Shown here piece after piece: positions 1-8,700 of a DNA stretch of 35,085 bases. Position 1 is the stretch's first letter. Each line of letters begins with the position of its first letter. The position numbers and the translations under genes were made by a program. The DNA comes from Gammaproteobacteria bacterium (lineage in GTDB: Bacteria > Pseudomonadota > Gammaproteobacteria > Coxiellales > Coxiellaceae), in NCBI GenBank assembly GCA_022601255.1, contig JAHZIV010000088.1:1-35085 (forward strand). Direction: 5' to 3'. A model generated the notes under the pieces. That model was not told where the DNA came from. It did no database searches and worked only from the letters and a program-made list of their open reading frames with translations.

Positions 1-3000
1 AACATTGATGAATGGGCTAAAGTCTCTATCATTATTATTTTTATCAAAAACAATTTGTTTATATTCATCACGCGTTAGCATCATCAATTGTTGAATATCT
101 TTATCCGGTTGAGCAATCATTTGGCTCAAGATATTTTTATAGTGCATTATCATTGTTCTAATGGTTTCTTTTCTAAATAGGTCCGTACTATATTCCCAGC
201 TACCGATTAACTCACCCTCTTTTTCTACCATATCTAACGTCATATCAAATTTTGAAACTTTAAATTGCGGTTCAACTTCAGTTATTGTTAACTCATCCAT
301 ATTGAGATTTAATTCATTATAGGAGCTTTGTAGTACAAATGTTGCTTGAAATAGTGGTGACTGACTTCTATCCCTTGTAATACCTAATTTATCTAATAAC
401 AGCGATAGGGGCAAATCCTGGTTACTGTAAGCTTGCAAAGAAACTTTCCTTACTTGCTGCAAATATTGCTTTACAGTCTGCACTTTAGTATTTGTTCTTA
501 TTGCCACTGAATTAACGAAAAAGCCCAAGATTTCTTCCAGCTCTAGTAATGTACGATTTGCAATTGGCACTCCCACAACAATATCATTTTGTTGTGCATA
601 GTAACTTAATTCAATTTTATATGCTGCCAATAACATCATATGTAGCGTGCAGTTTTGTTGGCTTGCAAATTTTTTAATCCTTCGCAATAAATCTGACTCA
701 ATTACAAATTTTTCACGCTCTCCAACATACGATTGTATTGGTGGTCTTGGTTTATCTGTAGGTAAATTTAAAACCGTGCAATTTTTCAATGAATCTTGCC
801 AATAATTAAGCTTATCTTGAAGGTTATCTAATTGTACATGTTCCCACGCTGTGTAGTCTGTATATTTAAATGCAGGAGCTGTAGTATCAATATGCTGTGT
901 TCGATGGAATTGGTTATAGTTTTCACCTAATTCCTTTAAGAGCAAGGAACATGACCATCCATCCGTAATAATATGATGCTGCACTAAGACAAGTGTGAAT
1001 TTATTTGATTGTGCCACATCTTTAAATACACGTAATCTTAATAGTGGCCCTGTTGTTAAGTTGAATGGCTTATGTATCTCACGATCAAGTTGTTGCGCAA
1101 TTGCCTTTTCTGAACAAACTTCGACAAAAATAGATATTTTTGATTGCTCGTAAGGTCGTTTTTTTTGATAAATCTCGCCGTCGTCGTTTTCTTCAAATAC
1201 GGATCGAAACACATCATGTTTGGCTATAATGCTATTCACGCTTGCTTGTAATGCTTCTATATCCAAGTCATTTTCAATTGAAAATATCATGGGAACATTA
1301 TAGCTACCTTTATTGGATGTATATTTATCAAAAAACCATAGGCCTATTTGATTATAAGCTAGCAGATGAGGTGTGCCTTCTGCTATTGATTGAAGGTTTT
1401 GATGCTTGTGCCTTGTATTAATAACATTGGCGATAAACTCTCTAATGGTTGGGAAATTAAACATACTGCCAACGTCGCATGTCAGCTGTAAAATACTTTT
1501 TATGCGCATTATCACTCTGGCTGCTGTTAATGAATGTCCGCCTATATGAAAAAAGCTATTATCAATTCCAACAGGGTGGTCTAAACACAAAACATTACTC
1601 CATATATCATGCAACGCTTGTTCAATTGAACTACGCGGCATGACAATTTCCCTCAAGTTATCGTGCAAACTAATATTTTGTAAAGATACTTTATCTATTT
1701 TTCCACTTTGAGTAAGACGCAACTTTTCCAAATGAATAAAATGACTAGGTAGCATGTAACTGGGCATGTATTTTGCCAAATAATATCTTAATTCCGAGTC
1801 CTTAAGCTCAATATTATTATGTGAAACATAATAGGCCACAATCATTTTTTCATCATTTATTACTCTGACATCAACAGCACACTGTGATAGGTTTTGATAT
1901 TTTAATAATTGACTTTCAATTTCTTCAAGCTCAATACGGTAACCACGTATTTTTACTTGGTTATCTTTACGACCTATGTAATCTAAATTTCCGTCGTTAT
2001 TCCAACGAACGATATCGCCCGATAAATAAACTGTTTCACCTGCATGTATTAAACCCTGTTTATATTGTTCATTCGTTTTATCAGGTAAATTTACATACCC
2101 ATCACTCACACCATCACCTGCAATTACTAACTCTCCCGATACACCTTTAGCACACAGTTGTCCATCATGGCTGATAACATACAGGCGCGTGTTAGGTGTA
2201 GCTCTTCCTATTGGAGCAATACCCTGTTCTGTTCCACTGCATTCATGCCATGTCGCATAGATGGTCGTTTCCGTTGGTCCATACATATTGAAAACTCGTG
2301 TATGTGGCAAAATATTTTTTACTTTATGAATAACACGGGCCTGTAACGGCTCTCCTGCTAAAAATAAATACTTAATTTTTATTGCTTGCAAAATAGTGAT
2401 ATCTGAGATCATTGCATTAAATGCTGAAGGAACGAAGTGTAATATATTGACCTGGTTTTCTCTTATTAAACTCATTAACTTATTAATGTCTTTGTGTTCA
2501 TCTTCATTTGATACTACTATTGCCGAGCCTGATGCTAAGGGCCAAAATATTTCACTAACACTCATATCAAATGTATAGGCAGAATTTTGTAGCAACACAT
2601 CTTGTGTATCAAGAGGCAGTGTTTCTGTTAACCATGCGATGCGTGAACATACATTTTTATGAGTGATAACAACCCCTTTTGGTTGCCCTGTTGAACCTGA
2701 TGTATAAATAATATAAGCAGGATCATGCTCTTTATGTAGCTTAACCTTACTTAACAATGCTTCTTCGGGCAGCTCTGAATAGGATACTGTCTCAATCTGA
2801 CAATTATGATTTAATGTTAATGACGCGTCCGTCAAGATTAACTTAAGTGATACATCATTTGCAATATAGTCTAATCTATTAATGGGCATTTCCAAAGAGA
2901 GTGGTACATAGCCTAACCCCGATTTCAAAATAGCTAGTAGTGCCACAATATAGTCAATGCCTCTTTGCATGTAAATACCGACATATTGGCAATCAACATC

Positions 3001-4722
3001 TGCTTGCCAGGCGTGAATTTTGTTAGCAAGGGCACTTGCTTTTAAATTGAGCTGTCTATAGGTAACTATCTCACCATTTGAAATAATTGCTGTTTTGTTT
3101 GGATGATTCATTGCTGCATGCTCAACCCATTGATGTAAATAATGAGTGGATACAGGCACATCATTACCTTTCCCTAAGTGAATCAACTGCTCAACATGAC
3201 TCGGTGTTTGTGAATTTAATTGATGTAAATTATATGCATGCTTTTTAATAATTTCGAGGATCATATTTCTTAATTGTCCCAGCAAATTAGTCAACACTGC
3301 ATCATTATAATAATCACTATCAGCTATAGCCTTAATCGTAAACGTATCACCAGGTAAAACCATAATCACTAACGGGTAATGCGTTTTTTCTATTCCTGAA
3401 AATTCTGATATCGGTAGGTTTTTATCGCCAGTATTTGCATCAACCGGATAGTTTTCAAATACATATAAGCTTGTAAATAGTGGTTGCGGTGCCTCGATAT
3501 CAGTAAATTGCTGCAATTGACTTAATGGCAATAATGCCTGTGCATTCATGTTTTGTAATAACTGATGAAAAGATTGAATTTGTTCAGCTACAGACTGAGA
3601 GACATGTAATTTATGGTTAACCGGTAATGTTTGCAACATCAGGCCAATAATTTTATCAATATTATTATATTCTAGAGATCGCCCTGAACTCACCATGCCA
3701 TAGACTACCTTATCGGCATAATCACTGTTACGATTTAGCACTACTGACCAAGCAAACTGCACAATTGCATTAACTGAGACCGCAAGTTGTTTGCTCAGTA
3801 AATTGAGGTCTTTTACTTCCTGCTGGTTTAATGACGTCTGTGACGTTAATGTGGTTTCTATAGTTTTTTGATAATCATATTGTTGCGATAATGCGACAAG
3901 TGGCAGCTGTGCAACCGTATCAATATCATTTAAATGATGCTTCCAAAAAGTTTTTGCTTCATCTTTATTTTGACCATCTAACCACTGAATGAAAGATTGG
4001 TATGATGGCTGAATAGAAGTATCCGGCTTCTCTTTATTTAACAGTTTCGTATAATTATTTTCTAGCTGTTTTAACAGTGCAAACACACTCCAGCCATCTA
4101 AAATAATATGGTGATGTGACCATATCAATATATAATGGCTTTCACTAACCAGCACACAGTAAACACGCATTTGAGATGGTTTACTAAAATCAAAACCCTG
4201 TTTTCGATCTTGTTGTAGAAACTGCTGTAATTCTTTTTGTAGGTCACCTGATTTCTCAGACCAATCAAGAGACTGCCATTCTAATGGTGCTTTTTTATGT
4301 ACCACCTGGATGGGCTGGTCATGTTTATCCCATGAAAACTGCGTTCTCAATACTGAGTGTTGATCAATCATCATCTGCCAAGATTGTTTAAGTACGGTCG
4401 TGTTTATTTTTTGTTTTACATGCCAATATAGCTGTACCTGATATTGATCTGAGTCATTATGCTGTAATACATGAAATAGTAATCCCGACTGAGTACTCAT
4501 CAATGGATAAGCAGTCTCTATCACTTCGGAGACATTGGTTGTTGATACAAGCTTCAAAAGTGCCTGTTTGTTATTTATTATTAGCGCTCTTTCTTCATCT
4601 GTCAATCTATTGCCATTAGTTGGAATACAGCGTAATTTCCCATCGGCATTCAATAATTGATAGTGTTTATTGTTAAAATAATTGAGAATAGCTTGTGGCT
4701 TCATTACTATCATTTCAGTCAT
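1..4722 (-). CDS. NRPS, docking-C-A-T-C..., 3' end outside window
   Basis: Second NRPS of the cluster. It is open for all 1574 codons from the ATG at 4722 to the left edge, with no in-frame stop. Residues about 1-59 look like a TubC-type N-terminal docking domain (pattern LLNADGKLRC, then a helix ending KQALLKLV). A condensation domain follows (about 70-500, HHIILDG at 204-210), then an adenylation domain (about 520-1015, YTSGSTGQPKGV near 673) and a carrier domain with phosphopantetheine Ser1064 (GGHSL). A second condensation domain (HHIITDG at 1249-1255) follows, and the linker to a further domain is reached at the edge. The A-domain pocket residues read D719, M720, S723, H762, F787, A789, M813, I821, Y822, K1008 (DMSHFAMIYK). 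Asp at the first position implies an alpha-amino acid, but I do not recognise the code. The start overlaps the stop of the upstream frame (TAATG), so translation is probably coupled. Any further modules and the release domain lie outside. Confidence 0.93.
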   Translation of the reverse strand, partial: MTEMIVMKPQAILNYFNNKHYQLLNADGKLRCIPTNGNRLTDEERALIINNKQALLKLVSTTNVSEVIETAYPLMSTQSGLLFHVLQHNDSDQYQVQLYWHVKQKINTTVLKQSWQMMIDQHSVLRTQFSWDKHDQPIQVVHKKAPLEWQSLDWSEKSGDLQKELQQFLQQDRKQGFDFSKPSQMRVYCVLVSESHYILIWSHHHIILDGWSVFALLKQLENNYTKLLNKEKPDTSIQPSYQSFIQWLDGQNKDEAKTFWKHHLNDIDTVAQLPLVALSQQYDYQKTIETTLTSQTSLNQQEVKDLNLLSKQLAVSVNAIVQFAWSVVLNRNSDYADKVVYGMVSSGRSLEYNNIDKIIGLMLQTLPVNHKLHVSQSVAEQIQSFHQLLQNMNAQALLPLSQLQQFTDIEAPQPLFTSLYVFENYPVDANTGDKNLPISEFSGIEKTHYPLVIMVLPGDTFTIKAIADSDYYNDAVLTNLLGQLRNMILEIIKKHAYNLHQLNSQTPSHVEQLIHLGKGNDVPVSTHYLHQWVEHAAMNHPNKTAIISNGEIVTYRQLNLKASALANKIHAWQADVDCQYVGIYMQRGIDYIVALLAILKSGLGYVPLSLEMPINRLDYIANDVSLKLILTDASLTLNHNCQIETVSYSELPEEALLSKVKLHKEHDPAYIIYTSGSTGQPKGVVITHKNVCSRIAWLTETLPLDTQDVLLQNSAYTFDMSVSEIFWPLASGSAIVVSNEDEHKDINKLMSLIRENQVNILHFVPSAFNAMISDITILQAIKIKYLFLAGEPLQARVIHKVKNILPHTRVFNMYGPTETTIYATWHECSGTEQGIAPIGRATPNTRLYVISHDGQLCAKGVSGELVIAGDGVSDGYVNLPDKTNEQYKQGLIHAGETVYLSGDIVRWNNDGNLDYIGRKDNQVKIRGYRIELEEIESQLLKYQNLSQCAVDVRVINDEKMIVAYYVSHNNIELKDSELRYYLAKYMPSYMLPSHFIHLEKLRLTQSGKIDKVSLQNISLHDNLREIVMPRSSIEQALHDIWSNVLCLDHPVGIDNSFFHIGGHSLTAARVIMRIKSILQLTCDVGSMFNFPTIREFIANVINTRHKHQNLQSIAEGTPHLLAYNQIGLWFFDKYTSNKGSYNVPMIFSIENDLDIEALQASVNSIIAKHDVFRSVFEENDDGEIYQKKRPYEQSKISIFVEVCSEKAIAQQLDREIHKPFNLTTGPLLRLRVFKDVAQSNKFTLVLVQHHIITDGWSCSLLLKELGENYNQFHRTQHIDTTAPAFKYTDYTAWEHVQLDNLQDKLNYWQDSLKNCTVLNLPTDKPRPPIQSYVGEREKFVIESDLLRRIKKFASQQNCTLHMMLLAAYKIELSYYAQQNDIVVGVPIANRTLLELEEILGFFVNSVAIRTNTKVQTVKQYLQQVRKVSLQAYSNQDLPLSLLLDKLGITRDRSQSPLFQATFVLQSSYNELNLNMDELTITEVEPQFKVSKFDMTLDMVEKEGELIGSWEYSTDLFRKETIRTMIMHYKNILSQMIAQPDKDIQQLMMLTRDEYKQIVFDKNNNDRDFSPFINV

Positions 4723-5786
4723 TAGAACTCTTCTCCATATTGATCCATATGAATATCCATTGCAGACGCAGGTTTTGCTAACATAATATTTTCTTGATTT
4801 ACTTCATTTTTGCAATATTGCATTATTTCGTCAATGTGCTGCTTAAATGATGTGTTAAACAATTCAATTTCTTGGTCCGTGTAATATTTATTTGAGTATG
4901 TGGTATCAATTACTAACATATCATTTAGAATCAGCCCATTAATTTCTAGCTCATATTGCCACATTGACTTATTTGAAAAACACTGGCCCACATCTTGTGT
5001 CGTCATCTTCAACACACCATGACCCGCATTAAACTTACCCAGATAATTAAAGCAATAATGTCGTACTTCACAATCAAGCTTGTTTTTCATATAAATAAGC
5101 GGCCCAAATCCCATACCCTTATCCGGAACAGAAGACATTTTATCTCCAACTTCTTGCAAAACTGCGCTAATCGACGGATTTATATTAAATGTCACTGGAT
5201 ACAGGTTAGTAAACCATCCTACTGTTGTCGAAACGTCTACGTTGATTAAATCTTCTCTGCCATGGCCTTCCACATCGACACTTATTTCAGATAAGCTAAA
5301 TATCGTATTCATTGTCATAATATATGCTGACAATAATATCTCATATGTATTAAAGTGCTGTGTTTCAACAAAGTGCTGCATTGTGAAGCGTTTTGTTTCC
5401 AGTGTTTTGACTGAGATCTCTTTTGGAAAATAATTGTGTATTCGCGACACCTCATTCAACCAATAATCATACTGAAAAGAGCATGAAATTTTTTCAGCAT
5501 ATTCACCAACACCAGCACACCACTGTTGATAACTTGCTGTCTTTGTTCCCAACTGTATTACTTCCCCATCAAGCAACTGTTGATACGCTTGATTTACCTC
5601 ATGCTGTATAATACGCCATGATACGCTATCTACAATTAAATGATGAACAACCCAAAAAAGCTGCAAAGAACTATCTGGTTGTTTAATATATGCAATCTTA
5701 TAGAGCGGCCCCTCAAACACATTAAGAGACGACTGAATTGTATCAATGATATCACTATCAAAATCATATTGGTCAATTATAATCAC
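4722..5786 (-). CDS. C-terminal two thirds of an NRPS epimerization domain, cut off by an in-frame TAG
   Basis: This frame continues the upstream NRPS in the same reading frame after one TAG codon. It holds all diagnostic epimerization motifs: HHLIVDSVSW (residues 48-57), EGHGRE (173-178), TVGWFTNLYPV (188-198), PDKGMGFGPL and FNYLGKF (246-252). The His and Glu needed for catalysis in the family are therefore here, whereas the first E-domain motif (SPIQEWFF, HHWNQAV) is in the upstream frame. The tail after the domain ends in MDQYGEEF, a plausible short docking motif for the TubC-type domain of the next NRPS. The only nearby start is GTG at 5786. Its AAAGG directly abuts the start, which is poor spacing for independent initiation. 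Intact sequence with no further stops argues for recent mutation or continued translation by readthrough. It may instead be made as a separate chain. Confidence 0.8.
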   Translation of the reverse strand: MIIIDQYDFDSDIIDTIQSSLNVFEGPLYKIAYIKQPDSSLQLFWVVHHLIVDSVSWRIIQHEVNQAYQQLLDGEVIQLGTKTASYQQWCAGVGEYAEKISCSFQYDYWLNEVSRIHNYFPKEISVKTLETKRFTMQHFVETQHFNTYEILLSAYIMTMNTIFSLSEISVDVEGHGREDLINVDVSTTVGWFTNLYPVTFNINPSISAVLQEVGDKMSSVPDKGMGFGPLIYMKNKLDCEVRHYCFNYLGKFNAGHGVLKMTTQDVGQCFSNKSMWQYELEINGLILNDMLVIDTTYSNKYYTDQEIELFNTSFKQHIDEIMQYCKNEVNQENIMLAKPASAMDIHMDQYGEEF

Positions 5787-5795
5787 CTTTGATTG

Positions 5796-5798
5796 CTA
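5796..5798 (-). other. In-frame amber codon inside the E domain
   Basis: Reading on the minus strand, AGT AAT TAG CAA TCA AAG GTG joins the two NRPS frames without any frameshift. The stop falls in the variable stretch between the first E-domain motif and the HHxxxDxxSW motif. A CAG (Gln) to TAG change would explain it. TAG is a normal terminator in this genome: purF, comEA, lapA and the CBS-like gene all end with it, so a recoded genome is unlikely. Confidence 0.9.
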
Positions 5799-8700
5799 AT
5801 TACTTGAATAAAATTGCTTATATTCTTCTCCCAACTTACAAAAATGCAATGAAAATTCTGCATGATAATTGATGACTGCCGTAATGGCATTTGCTAATAA
5901 CGTGCGATTGATAGCCTCATCTAACTCAAACATCACTGCTTGATTCCAATGATGAGGGTTATTTTCATTATGCTTAAAAAACCATTCTTGTATTGGTGAT
6001 AATGAAAATTTCTCAGATGTTATCTTCCAAATTTCTTTATTAGCATGGTCCACATTTACAACTTCAGATAGTGCCTGTATAGTTGGATTTTTTATCAAGT
6101 CTGTTGGTGTTATATAAATATTATATGAACGCAGCATTGTAATCATACGAATTGATAATATTGAATCGCCACCTAATCTATAAAAATTATCAGCTGCATT
6201 TATATTCTTAACTTTTAATACTTCAGTCCAAGTTTTCAGAAGTATTTTCTGCAGCGGGTTATCTTCTAATATAACGATCTCTTTTTCCATATTCCGTGCA
6301 TCAGGTAGCGCCTCAAAGTTAATTTTTCCATGTGCTGTCTTAGGTATGGAGGGCACCTTTATAAAAAAATTCGGAACCATATAGCTTGGTAAGTTTTCCT
6401 CGGCATGTTTTCTTATGGACTGAGCACTCACTTCACTCACTTCCGTGTAATAACACGCCAACTGACTTGGATTTTGCAATAAGCTAACAACCACTTGGCT
6501 CACGTTCGGATGTTGCATAATTGTGCTCTCTATTTCGGCCAGCTCAATTCTAAAACCATGTAACTTAATCTGCCTATCGAGACGCCCCAGATAGACCATG
6601 TCACCCGATAATGTTTTCCTTACACAATCTCCAGTCCTATAAAAAAGTGGCTGCATGCCACTTAGCTTCACAAATCGTGAGCGTGTCAATTCCTCTCTAA
6701 ACAAATAGCCGCGAGTAACACCACTACCCGCAATATACAATTCTCCTGGCACCCCATCAGGCAATAGATTCTGATCACGATCTAACACTAGCAGCTGTAA
6801 ATCTTGAAGCGCATTGCCTACAGGACTATTCACACTTTTATTGCAGTCCGATTGCTTCAAACAACGAAAGGTCGCGTGCACCGTAGTTTCAGTAGTACCA
6901 TACATATTAATAAGTTTAGGTTGCGATTCTCTATATTTTTCCCACCATGACTTCAACATAGATAACTCTAAACGTTCGCCACCAAATACCACATATCGTA
7001 AGCTATCGCAGCACCCTTCTATTTGTGCATCAGCTTCAATGAATTGCATAAACGAAGCTGGCGTCTGGCTTAAAACAGTTATTTTTTCTTGTGAGACTAG
7101 TTGGCGAAACTGCAAAGGATCCCTTGAAACATCAAAAGGAACAACAACAATTTTTCCACCAAACAGCAATGCCCCCCATATTTCCCAAACAGAAAAATCA
7201 AATGCATACGAATGAAATAAACTCCAAATGTCGTTTTTAGAAAAAATAAAATCCCGCCTAGCACAATCAAACAGTCTCACAACGTTATAGTGCTCAACCA
7301 TCACACCTTTTGGCTTTCCTGTCGAGCCCGATGTGTAAATAATATAGGCTAAATCATCCGGCTTAATTGCTACCTCAACGGTACTACTACATATAATATC
7401 CAACTCTGCTAAATTAAATGTTTTATTTTCAGGGTAGTCTTCAACCTTTTCATCACTAATCAATAGGGCTGCTTTACTGTCTGATAATATAAAGCGTTTA
7501 CGTTCTTCAGGATAACTTGGGTCGACAGGAACATAGGCCGCTCCAGACATCAATATCGCAATAATTGCTATTATCAACGTTTCTGATCTTAGCATCGTCA
7601 GTGCAATCAATGTATCACTAGGCATTTCACATTGATAGAGCTTATAGTACTGCGCCCTTATTTGATTGGCTATTCGCTCAGAACGTTGGTAAAGCTCAGA
7701 GTAACTAACTTCTGTGTTTTGAAATTTTAATGCAATGCAGTTGGGATATTGCTTACTAATAGATGCAAATCGTTCAACGATATTTTCCTGCTCGTATTTA
7801 ACGTGCACTGTTTTATTGACGCTATTAATCAGTTGTTTTTTCTCATCAGCTGGCATTAAAACAACGTCACTAATTGTTTTCATTTCTACCGACACCAAAG
7901 AATCGAGAGCCGCCTTGAAGCATTTAAATAAATTCTCAATTGTCTCAGCATCAAATAAATCGGTACAATACTCAATATTGCCACCCATAGCGCTGCCTTT
8001 TTCTTCTACTGTAAATGTCAAATCAAACTTACTTGCCTTAGGTAAATTATGTTGCTGTTCAAGCTTTAAATCACCCAACGTTACATTATCCAACGATATA
8101 TTATCCGGTTGAAAAACAAATAATACCGGACAAAGTGTCATTACTGAAGGATCATGCTGATAGCGGCCTGCTTTTAATATATGCTCAAGAGGGGTTTGTT
8201 GATGCTCCATTAATTGAAACACTATTCTTTTTAAATACTCAGTAAATTCATCAATACTACTCTTTTCAGAATAGTGAATTGGCAACGGCAATATATTTAC
8301 CATCAAGCCCAATATGTCTTGGCTCCATCGATGTTGACGATTGCTATAAGCGGTACCGATAATAAAATCTTCTTGTCGAGTATAGTGATGCATCACTACT
8401 GAAAATGCTGACAGTAATACAATAAATGGGGTGAGGTTTTTTTGCTTACAATATTGCTTGAGTTTCTTCGTTAAACCCTCGTCTAATGCGAAAAAATAAT
8501 GGTCGCCACTATAACTAAACTGCGGTGGTCGCATTTTATCTAAAGGTAGTGATAGCCCCTCGCAGCCTTCTAATTGCTGTTGCCAAAAGTCAACATCACT
8601 TGCGTCCTCAGAAGTAGCATGCTGATAATCACTATAATCATAATAATTGATTGAACTTAATAGCATGTTTTTTTTGCAATAATATTCATTTAATCGCTGC

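Noticed and set aside
1884-2578. Plus-strand open frames in the left 4.7 kb
   Set aside because: They lie antisense to an NRPS reading frame that is open without interruption for 1574 codons and holds C, A and T motifs.
5786-5800. Frameshift or alternative genetic code as the cause of the E-domain split
   Set aside because: Both parts share one reading frame, so there is no frameshift. TAG ends several clear full-length genes here, so it is not generally read as an amino acid.
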